From JBCBZH01 sp039815415 (GTDB taxonomy: Bacteria; Bacteroidota; Rhodothermia; Rhodothermales; Rubricoccaceae), in contig JBCBZH010000054.1 in the NCBI GenBank assembly GCA_039815415.1, forward strand, positions 1 through 18,636: a stretch of 18,636 bases of DNA, given 5' to 3'. A program made the position numbers and the translations under genes. The notes below the pieces were generated by a model. The model was not told the origin of the DNA. It did not search any database and was given only the letters and a program-made list of their open reading frames with translations. Of this stretch, positions 1 to 7,895 are shown piece after piece (the stretch's first letter is position 1; each line of letters starts with the position of its first letter).

Positions 1-848
1 CCCCCCCCCCCCCCCCCCCGTTGGTGCCGATGTTCTACGATCGCTGCTGGTTAAGCTTTTGGCTGCTTTTTGTCCCAGTAGATCCTTGCGCGGTATGTGT
101 CACCGCGTCATCGTGCGGTGAATGTAATGTGCTACAGAGCACCTTGCTTCCCCGAGTTCAGCGCACGATATTCTCTCTCGATCCCTCCCTGCCGCCCTGC
201 CCCCCTTGCTTACCTACCTCGCGGCGTATCCACCCATCTCCGCAGATCAATGGGATGCCGAACACGTCCAAGCTGATCTTGATGCCCGGCTCCAGACAGG
301 CACGTTCGACCCGCGGAGTATCGTCCCATCGCGCTTCCTCCGGGCGTCAAGCCCTACGTTGATGACCTTCGGGCTGGCGTCTGCAGCATTCCTCGCTACG
401 CGGCCAGCCGTCGCCCAACAACGCTGAGCAGTAGGAGTCCATCGTGTGCTGGATTGCCGGCGACATCAGTCACGACGTGCCCACAAAGGACGCAAGAACG
501 GACGACGTTCAGGCGTGACTTAACTCGATACCTACGCAGCCCGTAACGGCGACCAATTGCCGCTAGTCCTTCTCAATGCTATCACGTAGGCTAGACGCGG
601 CACTTGTTGCGAGCCTGGAATGGCTGTGGTGCCACTCAACACCATTTGGCGGATACCAGTTACGTTCGCACCCCACCTTGCCCGGCCTTACGCTCTCGTC
701 TTGCTCACTACCTGCCGTCCCCTAAAAGATCACGACACCACCGTCCGCGGGGGAAACGGTGCACGGAAGGCCCTCTTCCAAATAGCACAGACCCAACGCC
801 TATCTACCCAATTCGTGTAACAACTACAGAGCATACAGCCGGTACTCC
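1..848. other. Leading region without a supportable gene; begins with poly-C run
   Basis: The first 19 bases are all C, which looks like a contig edge, a gap filler or a sequencing artefact rather than biology. The rest is visibly less G+C-rich than the following genes, and stops interrupt all frames. The only open stretches are under 115 codons, overlap each other and match no family I recognise. I see no tRNA, terminal inverted repeat or transposase motif. It may be decayed sequence at the edge of the accessory block, and the last part must hold the leader of the sulfotransferase gene. I could not pick out a convincing promoter there. Confidence 0.5.
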
Positions 849-1667
849 ATGATCTCCGAAACCGCTCTTCTTGAGGCCCTTCGCGACCGCCATGCGCGAG
901 TCCACGTGATCGTCTCGCCTCCTCGTTGCGGCTCGACGGCCTTTGCGCGGGTTTTCTGGGAACACCCAACGGTCCGCTACTACTGCCACGAGCCGTTTGA
1001 GGTGACCTACTACCAGAATGAGGGCCTCGAGGCGGTCGCAGAGAAACTGGCGGCGGCACTCGACCTGGCCGCGCTCGGCGCAGAAGTCTTCCCGGAGTCC
1101 GACAGCCTCGTGCTCAAGGAGATGCCCTATCAAGTGGGGGATCGGTTCTCGCTCCTTGCCCGGATGGCCACGCCGCCAATCCTCTTCCTCATCCGCGACC
1201 CGCGCCTCAACATTGCCTCCCGTATCGCGAAGAAGGAGGAGGTCGGAGACTCACCGGTCTTCCCGCTGATCGAAACGGGCTGGACACGGATCGCCGAGCA
1301 GGTCGCCTACTGCCGCGACCACTCGATCCCCTATCACATCGTCGAGGCCAACAATTTCCGAAACACCCCTCTGCGACTTCTACCCCAGGTCTTTGAGGCG
1401 TTTGGGCTTTCGTTCACGCCCGAAATGATCGCATGGGATCCGTACCCCGACCACTACCTCGACAACCTCGAGGGGACGCACACCCACCTCTACCGGCGGG
1501 TGCTTACCAGCTCCGGCTTGCAGCCCGCGACGGAGCCCGTCCCCGCCTTGGAGACCTTCCCCAAAGCGCATGGCTTGCGGGCCCACGTAGCCGCCTGCAT
1601 GGAGGTGTATGAAGGGCTCCGACGAGACCCCAACCGCCTTCACCCTGCCGCGATGACATCGCCCTGA
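849..1667 (+). CDS. Sulfotransferase family protein
   Basis: This 272-residue protein has the two signatures of PAPS-dependent sulfotransferases. The 5'-phosphosulfate-binding loop is SPPRCGSTAF near residues 23-32, right after the first beta strand. A 3'-phosphate-binding segment, LIRDPRLNIASR, lies near residues 114-125. Family members transfer the sulfuryl group of PAPS to a hydroxyl or amine on a small molecule, sugar or peptide; the acceptor cannot be told from the sequence. No signal peptide or membrane segment is seen, so it is probably cytoplasmic. It is first in a forward gene set and is followed after 57 bp by the SbnA-like gene, so it may modify the amino acid made there or a product built from it. 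The ATG start fits because the P-loop then sits at the usual N-terminal position. Confidence 0.82.
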   Translation: MISETALLEALRDRHARVHVIVSPPRCGSTAFARVFWEHPTVRYYCHEPFEVTYYQNEGLEAVAEKLAAALDLAALGAEVFPESDSLVLKEMPYQVGDRFSLLARMATPPILFLIRDPRLNIASRIAKKEEVGDSPVFPLIETGWTRIAEQVAYCRDHSIPYHIVEANNFRNTPLRLLPQVFEAFGLSFTPEMIAWDPYPDHYLDNLEGTHTHLYRRVLTSSGLQPATEPVPALETFPKAHGLRAHVAACMEVYEGLRRDPNRLHPAAMTSP

Positions 1668-1724
1668 TGCAACCCCGTTCCGCCTGGCCCCTGTATTGTC
1701 TACCACAACGAAACGGCCTATCTC

Positions 1725-2735
1725 ATGCATGATGGCATCCTCGGACTCATCGGCCACACGCCCCTGATCCAACTCAGCCGGTACCTCGCCGACTCCCCAC
1801 TGGAGCTGTACGCCAAGTTGGAGTTCTACAACCCGGGCGGCAGCATCAAAGACCGCCCAGCGCTCAATATGCTCCAGGATGCGCTGACTCAGGGGCTAAT
1901 CGACGCTGACTCGACGCTCATCGAATCCAGCTCGGGCAACCTCGGGGTGGGGCTGGCTCAGGCGTGCGGTTACCTAGGGCTGAGATTCATCTGCGTCACC
2001 GACGCCCGAGCGACGGTGATGAACCGCTGCATCCTCGAAGCTTACGGTGCCATGGTCGACGTGGTGACCGAGCCCGACCCAGTCGTGGGAACGTTCCTGG
2101 CTGCCCGCCTCAAGCGTGTCCAGCACCTCCTCGACACCATCCCGAACAGCTTCAACTGCAACCAGTACACCAACCCGCTCAATCCCGCTGCCCACCACCA
2201 GACCATCGATGAGATCATGGAGACGCTCGGGGGCAACGTCGACTACATCTTCTGCGCCACCAGCACCTGCGGTACCCTGCGCGGCTTCGCTGACTACATC
2301 GCTGAGCACGGCCTCTCCACGCAACTGATCGCCGTAGACGCTGTGGGCAGCGTCATCTTTGGTGATACCCCCAAGCCTCGGCTCATCCCCGGCCACGGCG
2401 CGGGCGTCACCCCGATGCACTACCGCCCGGGCCTGGAAGATGCGTTTCTCCACGTCTCCGATCTCGACTGCATCGTAGGCTGCCGCCGGTTGATGAGGCG
2501 CGAGGCCATCTTCGCCGGTGGCTCCTCAGGTGGCGTGCTCTATGCCGTTGAGTCGATGCGTGACCGTCTACCTCCTGGTAGTACCTGCGTCATCGTCCTC
2601 GCCGACCGGGGAGCACGCTATCTCGACACCATCTACAACGATGAGTGGGTCTGCACTCACTTCGGCCAGGTGACGCACCTCTGGGAAGGGATCCCGTATT
2701 CAGGCAATGTGCTGATCCCCAGCGGACATGAATAG
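1725..2735 (+). CDS. sbnA: SbnA-like PLP enzyme: N-(2-amino-2-carboxyethyl)-L-glutamate synthase
   Basis: This 336-residue protein is a fold-type II PLP enzyme of the cysteine synthase family and is closest in wording to SbnA of the staphyloferrin B pathway. SbnA joins O-phospho-L-serine and L-glutamate into ACEGA. The PLP lysine is K42 in NPGGSIKDRPA, and the substrate loop ESSSGNLG is at residues 67-74. SbnA-like stretches include AVDAVGSVIFGD, EAIFAGGSSGG and DRGARYLDTIYNDEW near the C-terminus. Ordinary CysK proteins lack the latter pattern. The length matches SbnA (about 325). The next gene resembles SbnB, the enzyme that uses ACEGA, which strengthens the call. No siderophore synthetase lies nearby, so the L-Dap is probably meant for something else. 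Alternative: a cystathionine/cysteine synthase paralogue. Confidence 0.85.
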   Translation: MHDGILGLIGHTPLIQLSRYLADSPLELYAKLEFYNPGGSIKDRPALNMLQDALTQGLIDADSTLIESSSGNLGVGLAQACGYLGLRFICVTDARATVMNRCILEAYGAMVDVVTEPDPVVGTFLAARLKRVQHLLDTIPNSFNCNQYTNPLNPAAHHQTIDEIMETLGGNVDYIFCATSTCGTLRGFADYIAEHGLSTQLIAVDAVGSVIFGDTPKPRLIPGHGAGVTPMHYRPGLEDAFLHVSDLDCIVGCRRLMRREAIFAGGSSGGVLYAVESMRDRLPPGSTCVIVLADRGARYLDTIYNDEWVCTHFGQVTHLWEGIPYSGNVLIPSGHE

Positions 2736-2971
2736 CCGGAACCGCTGGTCCATCGCATTCCTCAGGCTATTCGGACACTCACTCCGAGTCAGTACCAGCA
2801 CGCCAACGGCGGCGACCGCCCCGAGCCTCGATTCCGCTGCTGTGATCTTCGATCCGAATGTGATCTGCCCTCTCGACTTCAAGCAGCGTCCGGCCTCCTT
2901 GTTCAGGGAGGCGGTCGAAAACTGAACCGCGCTACTGCCCATTCAACACCCCCACTACACGCTCCTCATCT
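2736..2971. other. Spacer between the SbnA-like and SbnB-like genes
   Basis: This is an unusually long gap (236 bp) for two genes expected to be co-transcribed. A 65-codon forward frame (2728-2925) overlaps the preceding stop by 8 bp, but its product resembles nothing I know. A small dyad, GCCTCC (2893-2898) and GGAGGC (2907-2912), has no following T-run. It may hold an internal promoter or a decayed small gene; I cannot decide. Confidence 0.4.
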
Positions 2972-3994
2972 ATGTCCGATACCGATCTCTTGTTGCTCAA
3001 AGGGGGCGAGATCGACCACCTCCTCGCGAGCCAGGAAACCGCCATAATGGCTGCTGTCGGGGCCGCATACCAGGCGCACGCTCGCGGACAAACGGGCATG
3101 CCGCCCGACAGCTACCTCCGATTCCCGGGGCTTGAAAAAGAGCGCATCATTTCGAAAGCCGCCTACCTCGGCGGCGACTTCGACGTGGCGGGGATCAAGT
3201 GGATCGCGTCGTTCCCCAGCAACGTGGAGAAGGGCATGGAGCGGGCGTCAGCCACGCTGATCCTCAACTCGACCGAGACCGGAAGACCGATGGCGATCAT
3301 GGAAAGCTCGCTCATCAGCGCCAAGCGGACGGCAGCCAGCGCTGCCCTCGGAGCAAAAGCGCTCTGCCCACGCGATGACGTGACAGCTGTTGGGTTGGTC
3401 GGGTGCGGGATGATCAACTTCGAGATCCTCCGCTTCCTCCTCACCGCTTACCCCAGCGTCCACACGGTGCATGTCTTCGACCTGAGCGCCGAACGGGCCA
3501 CACAGTTTGCTGGCCGCGCCGGGCGGCTCAAGACTGGTCTCCGCTTCGATGTCGCCACTTCGCTCGACGCTGTCCTTGCCGCGACCCCGCTCGTCTCGCT
3601 AGCGACGACCGCCGTGGTGCCCCACATCACATCGCCCGATGCCTGCTCCGAGGGAGCCGTTCTGCTCCACATCTCTCTCCGGGACTTATCCGCCGATATC
3701 ATCCTGGCGGGCGACAACGTGGTGGACGATTTCGACAAGGTGTGCTCCAACAACACTTCGCTCCACCTCGCCCAGCTGACGGTCGGGCACCGGGACTTCA
3801 TCCGAACCACCATCGGCGACCATTTGAATGGCCACGCGCCACCCGCCGGGGACAAGCCGTACGCCATCTACAGCCCGTTCGGCCTCGGCATCTTAGATCT
3901 CGCCCTCGCCCATCTCGTCTACCGCGAGGCTCAGGCACAGAGCGTCGGCACTGCTATCGATCACTTCCTCCCGCCCTCATGGCTGGAACGCTAA
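2972..3994 (+). CDS. sbnB: SbnB-like N-(2-amino-2-carboxyethyl)-L-glutamate dehydrogenase (ornithine cyclodeaminase family)
   Basis: This 340-residue protein belongs to the ornithine cyclodeaminase/mu-crystallin family. The closest match by motif is SbnB, which oxidises ACEGA with NAD+ to L-2,3-diaminopropionate and 2-oxoglutarate. Visible signatures are GIKWIASFPSN at residues 74-84 (substrate-site lysine K76), GMERASATLILN at 88-99, MESSLISAKRTAA at 110-122, and a Rossmann loop GLVGCGMI at 141-148. The GIKW and MERAS wording matches SbnB better than true ornithine cyclodeaminase. It follows the SbnA-like gene on the same strand, and its last 16 bp overlap the start of the threonine-synthase-like gene, suggesting translational coupling. 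Alternative roles in this family are other opine-type dehydrogenases or alanine dehydrogenase; the SbnA neighbour argues against these. Confidence 0.85.
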   Translation: MSDTDLLLLKGGEIDHLLASQETAIMAAVGAAYQAHARGQTGMPPDSYLRFPGLEKERIISKAAYLGGDFDVAGIKWIASFPSNVEKGMERASATLILNSTETGRPMAIMESSLISAKRTAASAALGAKALCPRDDVTAVGLVGCGMINFEILRFLLTAYPSVHTVHVFDLSAERATQFAGRAGRLKTGLRFDVATSLDAVLAATPLVSLATTAVVPHITSPDACSEGAVLLHISLRDLSADIILAGDNVVDDFDKVCSNNTSLHLAQLTVGHRDFIRTTIGDHLNGHAPPAGDKPYAIYSPFGLGILDLALAHLVYREAQAQSVGTAIDHFLPPSWLER

Positions 3995-5271
3995 GAGCCC
4001 GGCCGTTTCGGACAGGAGCGGCCTATGTCCGTTCGCTTGACTGCATGATCTGCGGGGAAGCATACCCCCCCGAGGAGGCGGAGTACGTTTGTCCGAAGCA
4101 CGGCCACGAGGGCATCCTCGATGTGACGTACGATTATGCCCGCATGGCCGAGGAGGTGTCGCGCGAGGAGATAGCCGCGAGCCGCAACGCCACGATGTGG
4201 CGCTACCGCCCTCTCCTCCCGATCCCGGCCGGCACCGAGGTACCGCCGCTCCGAGTAGGCTGGACCCCTCTCTACCGCGCCGACCGGCTGGCTCGCGATC
4301 TTGGGCTGCGGCACGTCTGGATCAAGGACGACGGCCAGCAGCCGACCGCCTCGTTAAAGGACCGGGCGAGCGCGATGGCCGTCGTGCAGGCCCGCGCCCG
4401 TAGGGCAGAGGTCATTACGACGGCCTCCTCGGGCAATGCTGCCGCAGCCCTGAGCGGTCTGTGCGCGAGCGTCGGGCAGCCGAACGTGATTTTCGTCCCT
4501 GAGGCAGCCCCACCTGCCAAAATTGCCCAGGTACTCGCCTTCGGATCCACGGTGATGCTCGTGGAAGGCACCTACGACGAGGCATTCGAACTCTGTCTGC
4601 GCTTCGCCGAGCGGTATGGGTGGTACAACCGGAATACGGGCTTCAACCCGTACATGAGCGAGGGCAAGAAGACCGTCAGCTATGAGATCTGTGAGCAGCT
4701 AGGCTGGGAGGCCCCAGATGCCGTCGTCGTCAGCGTGGGCGATGGGTGCATCCTCGGGGGTGTCCACAAGGGGTTCCACGATCTATATGAGATGGGGTGG
4801 ATCGGAAACGTGCCCCGGTTGATCGGGGTGCAAGCCCAAGGAAGCGCGTACCTGGCCGAGGCCTGGGCACACAACGAGGAGGTCGCGACCAAGCCACCGA
4901 TCCCCGCGCATACTGTCGCCGACAGCATCAACGTAGGCCTCCCTCGTGACCGGATGAAGGCCATGCGCGCCGTACGCGCTACCGATGGTGGGTTCGTAAC
5001 CGTCTTGGATCAGGCGATTCTCGAGATGATCCCGCACGTGGCCCGGCTGAGCGGCGTCTTCGCCGAACCTGCCGGGGCCACTGCCTTCGCTGGGCTGCAC
5101 GAGGCGCTCCGCCGCCGCCTCGTCGCACCCGACGAGCGGGTGGTGGTCCTCAACACGGGGAATGGGCTCAAGGACATCACCGGCGTGCAACGCGCCCTTG
5201 TCGCGGCCCATCGTCAGCCTCTTCGGATCGCGCCGGATGCGGAGTCGATGCCCGAAATGGTCGGCAACTGA
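3979..5271 (+). CDS. Threonine-synthase-like PLP enzyme with N-terminal metal-knuckle
   Basis: This 430-residue fold-type II PLP enzyme is in the threonine synthase branch. The N-terminus has a likely zinc knuckle: C22-x2-C25 followed by C38 and H41 (CPKHG). The PLP lysine is K127 in TASLKDRAS, TASSGNAAAA (148-157) is the substrate loop, and VSVGDGCILGG (251-261) is the phosphate-binding glycine loop. NPYMSEGKKTVSYEI (223-237) is typical of the family. Canonical threonine synthase converts O-phospho-L-homoserine to threonine. Here, in an SbnA/SbnB operon, it may do a different beta- or gamma-replacement on a related amino acid; this is inference. I chose ATG 3979, which overlaps the previous gene by 16 bp; the upstream frame only shadows the SbnB-like gene. 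The next in-frame ATG would cut through the Cys motif. Confidence 0.8.
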   Translation: MAGTLRARPFRTGAAYVRSLDCMICGEAYPPEEAEYVCPKHGHEGILDVTYDYARMAEEVSREEIAASRNATMWRYRPLLPIPAGTEVPPLRVGWTPLYRADRLARDLGLRHVWIKDDGQQPTASLKDRASAMAVVQARARRAEVITTASSGNAAAALSGLCASVGQPNVIFVPEAAPPAKIAQVLAFGSTVMLVEGTYDEAFELCLRFAERYGWYNRNTGFNPYMSEGKKTVSYEICEQLGWEAPDAVVVSVGDGCILGGVHKGFHDLYEMGWIGNVPRLIGVQAQGSAYLAEAWAHNEEVATKPPIPAHTVADSINVGLPRDRMKAMRAVRATDGGFVTVLDQAILEMIPHVARLSGVFAEPAGATAFAGLHEALRRRLVAPDERVVVLNTGNGLKDITGVQRALVAAHRQPLRIAPDAESMPEMVGN

Positions 5272-5277
5272 AGGCCG

Positions 5278-5775
5278 TCAGATAGAACTGAGCACTCGCT
5301 GAAGGACGACGATGTCACCCCAGTGCCCGTTGCGGAACCAGATCTCGCGCTGAATGCCAACGGTCTCGTAATCGAAGCCGCGGTAGAGGGCCAAGGCGGC
5401 AGGATCATCGGCAGGAAAACGGGCGAGAAGGTGGTGATAGCCGTGGGCGGCACATCGTTCGACAAGGTCGGCCTTGATGCGGGTGCCGTGGCCCTGCCGC
5501 CGCCGCTCAGGATGAACGTGCACAGCCGTCTCGGCACAGAAGCGATAGCCACCTCGAGGGCTGTACCGATGAAATACGCCGAATCCAAGGAGACCTTCGC
5601 CTTCGGTAAGCACCGTGAAGCCCTCTCGCGCCGAGAAGTGCGCCATGCGTGTCTGCAGGTCGTCAGCGGTATGAACCGGGTCTCCGGATCGGCGGACGGC
5701 GGCGTAAAGGTCGGCCATCGCCGGGGCGTCGTCTGCGGACGCGAGACGGGGGATGTACTCAGGCAACATGAGCAT
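5278..5775 (-). CDS. GNAT family N-acetyltransferase (Pat/MnaT type), copy 1
   Basis: This 165-residue protein is a single GNAT domain resembling phosphinothricin and amino acid N-acetyltransferases. The acetyl-CoA loop is RRRQGHG (pattern R/Q-x-x-G-x-G) near residues 90-97. Other family features are the preceding ETAVHVHPE strand, the AHGYHHLLAR segment and a late YRGFDYETVGIQREI strand. It closely parallels the upstream GNAT gene in layout and wording, so the two look like tandem duplicates. It is last in the reverse operon: its ATG at 5775 (or 5769) lies inside the end of the other GNAT gene, and its stop is 6 bp from the stop of the convergent threonine-synthase-like gene. Likely reaction: acetyl- or succinyl-CoA dependent N-acylation of an amino acid. 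The substrate is unknown. Confidence 0.82.
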   Translation of the reverse strand: MLMLPEYIPRLASADDAPAMADLYAAVRRSGDPVHTADDLQTRMAHFSAREGFTVLTEGEGLLGFGVFHRYSPRGGYRFCAETAVHVHPERRRQGHGTRIKADLVERCAAHGYHHLLARFPADDPAALALYRGFDYETVGIQREIWFRNGHWGDIVVLQRVLSSI

Positions 5776-6292
5776 CGGGGGTTGATCGGTCGCCGTTCAG
5801 GAGGAGTTGCATGAGCGCCACATCCTGCCATCGGCCGTTCATGTGGCCGATCTCGCGTTGGATGCCGACGACCTCGTACCCGAACTGCTGGTTGTACGCG
5901 ATACTGGCCTCGTTCGTCGCCCATACACGCGCGACGAGATGATGGTACCCGTGTGCTCGGCACCGCTTAATCAGCGCCCGCTTGAGAACCGTCCCATAGC
6001 CCTTTCGCACCTGATCGCGCCTGAGGAACACCGACGTTTCGCCCGTGAATCGGTATGCGTCGCCTTCGCCGAAGTGCTTGATCACGCCCCACCCGATTAT
6101 CTCCTCGTCGCGTTCGAGGAGGAGGTAGCCCTCTCGCTCGGAATGGCCCGCCATCTGCGCTCGTATGCCGTCGCCCGATTGTGGCTCGTCGACCATCGTG
6201 GCATCTCGGACGGCGATGGTCTCGTTATAGATGGCAGCGATCGCACCGGCGTCGGCGGGGGTGGCGTCGCGGAGGCACGGGTCAGCAGACAT
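5759..6292 (-). CDS. GNAT family N-acetyltransferase (Pat/MnaT type), copy 2
   Basis: This 177-residue GNAT protein starts with a phosphinothricin acetyltransferase-like N-terminus (LRDATPADAGAIAAIYNET). The acetyl-CoA loop is QVRKGYG near residues 97-103, followed by AHGYHHLVARV and FGYEVVGIQREI as in its downstream sibling. Pat and MnaT enzymes acetylate the alpha-amino group of amino acids or analogues. I chose ATG 6292 because it gives the standard N-terminus. A longer in-frame start at 6340 would add 16 residues lying within the deacylase gene. The ATG overlaps the deacylase stop by 11 bp and its own stop overlaps the next GNAT, so the three genes look translationally coupled. It could supply the N-acyl amino acid used by the racemase and deacylase upstream, or reacylate or detoxify their product. 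Confidence 0.83.
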   Translation of the reverse strand: MSADPCLRDATPADAGAIAAIYNETIAVRDATMVDEPQSGDGIRAQMAGHSEREGYLLLERDEEIIGWGVIKHFGEGDAYRFTGETSVFLRRDQVRKGYGTVLKRALIKRCRAHGYHHLVARVWATNEASIAYNQQFGYEVVGIQREIGHMNGRWQDVALMQLLLNGDRSTPDAHVA

Positions 6293-7856
6293 GGGCGTTT
6301 CGGATGACGTGGCCGGGCGTGTCGTCGCGCAAGGTGCCATCTTCGATCATCATCGTGCCGTTCACCCATACGGCATCCGTCCCTTCGCTGAACTGACGGG
6401 GGTCAGCGTACGTGGCCTTCTCGTGCACGCGGTCGGGGTCGAGGAGGACGAGATCAGCGAAGCAGCCCTCAGCGATGCGTCCCCGGTCGGGAAGCCGCAG
6501 CCACCGGGCGGGGAGCGATGTGATCTTGCGGACGGCGTGGCCGAGCGCGAGCCGGGGGGGGGAGCGGAGGGCGTACTGCTCCAGAAACCGCGTGAACGCC
6601 CCATACGTGCGTGGGTGTGGCTGTCCAATCTGGCGCGGCGCATTCACCGGATGGCTCCACGAGTCGCTCGCCACGATGGAGTCTGGCCATAGGATCGCCG
6701 CATCCACATCGGCTTGATCCATGCAATGGTAGACGATCCATGTGTCCGGCTCGGCGAGGAGCACATCGACAATCGTATGGGCCGGATCGCGCCCGTGTGC
6801 TTCGGCGATCTCGACGATGCTCCGTCCTGCTGCGCCGGGGAGGCTCTCGGTGATAAGTACCATCCCGCCGAAGTCCGTGCCGCGCCGGCGGAGCCACTCC
6901 ACGCTCCGTTGCCGCCAATCGTCAGTGCGGAGCTTCTGGACCATCCCAGACACGCCATCACGGAGGGTGTCTTTGGGAATGAACGTCCGCAGCTTGGTGG
7001 ACGTGGCGGTGTATGGGTAGACCTCAATGTTGATATCGACTCCTTTTTCGCGGGCCGACTCGATCCGAGAGAGGATACCGGGGATCTTGCCCCAGTTGGG
7101 CCGTTCGGCAGCTTTGAGATGGCTCACGAGGATCGGCACTCCCGCGCGTTGGCCGATGGAAATGGCTTCGTCGATGGAGGCCTCGAGGTCCTGCCGCTCG
7201 TCCCGGATATGGCTCACGTAGATCCCACCGTGCCGCGTCACCACTTCGGTCAACCTCACGATCTCGTCAGTGGTGGCGAAGCTGCCGGGGGCGTAGACGA
7301 GGCCGGTCGAGAGGCCAAGGGCCCCATCGCGCATCGCCCCGTCCAGCATCGTCGCCATCGCGTTGATCTCAGCATCGGTGACCTGCTGCATGTCCGTACA
7401 GATGCCTCCTCTGAGCGTGCTGTGGCCGACGAATGTGCCCACGTTGAAGGGCAGCCCGTAGGTCTCGACACCATCCATCCACTCGCCGAGCGTCCGCCAG
7501 TCGAACGTGAAGCCGATCTCCTGGGCGAGCCGTTCCATCGTCGGGACGAGTCGCTCGCCGATGGGCCCCGTCGAGGTCCCGCAGTTGCCGATCACCTCGG
7601 TCGTGACGCCCTGGAACAGTTTGTTGTCACCCGCGTGCGGGAAGCGGTAGCCAAGTCCTGTGGAGGCGTGTGTATCGATAAACCCAGGGCACAGAAGCCG
7701 GCCCTTTGCGTCGATCCTCCTGGTGCCCGGGTTCGACGAGAGTGGCGGCCCCACGTACGCGATCCGCTCGCCGCGCACGCCCACGTCTACTCGTTGCGGC
7801 GCATCGGTCACGCCGTCATAGACGACGGCTCCTTTGATGAGAGTGTCGATGTGCAC
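6282..7856 (-). CDS. N-acyl-D-amino acid deacylase (D-aminoacylase), amidohydrolase superfamily
   Basis: This 524-residue protein matches D-aminoacylases, which hydrolyse N-acyl-D-amino acids to the free D-amino acid. It has the short N-terminal beta sandwich and return strand (VWVNGTMMIEDG near the end) around a TIM barrel. Expected metal ligands are C92 (GNCG), H216 (YVSHIRDE), H246 (LVSHLKAAE) and D398 (ASDSWSH), and the late HPRTYGAF segment is also present. The odd point is the first motif: PGFIDTHAS has H63 but S65 where the family normally has the second His of HxH. In the Alcaligenes enzyme the Cys and two later His hold the tight zinc, so activity is still plausible. GTG start at 7856, 39 bp after the racemase stop. 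Overlap with the GNAT gene suggests one transcript. Confidence 0.88.
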   Translation of the reverse strand: MHIDTLIKGAVVYDGVTDAPQRVDVGVRGERIAYVGPPLSSNPGTRRIDAKGRLLCPGFIDTHASTGLGYRFPHAGDNKLFQGVTTEVIGNCGTSTGPIGERLVPTMERLAQEIGFTFDWRTLGEWMDGVETYGLPFNVGTFVGHSTLRGGICTDMQQVTDAEINAMATMLDGAMRDGALGLSTGLVYAPGSFATTDEIVRLTEVVTRHGGIYVSHIRDERQDLEASIDEAISIGQRAGVPILVSHLKAAERPNWGKIPGILSRIESAREKGVDINIEVYPYTATSTKLRTFIPKDTLRDGVSGMVQKLRTDDWRQRSVEWLRRRGTDFGGMVLITESLPGAAGRSIVEIAEAHGRDPAHTIVDVLLAEPDTWIVYHCMDQADVDAAILWPDSIVASDSWSHPVNAPRQIGQPHPRTYGAFTRFLEQYALRSPPRLALGHAVRKITSLPARWLRLPDRGRIAEGCFADLVLLDPDRVHEKATYADPRQFSEGTDAVWVNGTMMIEDGTLRDDTPGHVIRNAHVC

Positions 7857-7895
7857 GAGGAGGCGGGGTGGTTCGAGGAGGGCAACTACAATCTC

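Noticed and set aside
206..427. Forward 73-codon frame ending with an Ala-rich stretch
   Set aside because: The Ala-rich run ending in AVAQQ recalls a signal peptide but is at the C-terminus; no homologue is recognised and the start is not ATG-supported by context.
2728..2925. Possible 65-residue gene overlapping the SbnA-like stop
   Set aside because: The overlap is suggestive of coupling, but the product has no recognisable motif and codon bias is unclear; left as a spacer note.
3403..3978. 5' extension of the threonine-synthase-like frame
   Set aside because: It overlaps the SbnB-like gene in another frame and is arginine/proline-rich with no family similarity; ATG 3979 fits the protein family.
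5323..6307. Forward frames opposite the GNAT genes
   Set aside because: Both GNAT genes have intact acetyl-CoA loops on the reverse strand; the forward frames are shadows.
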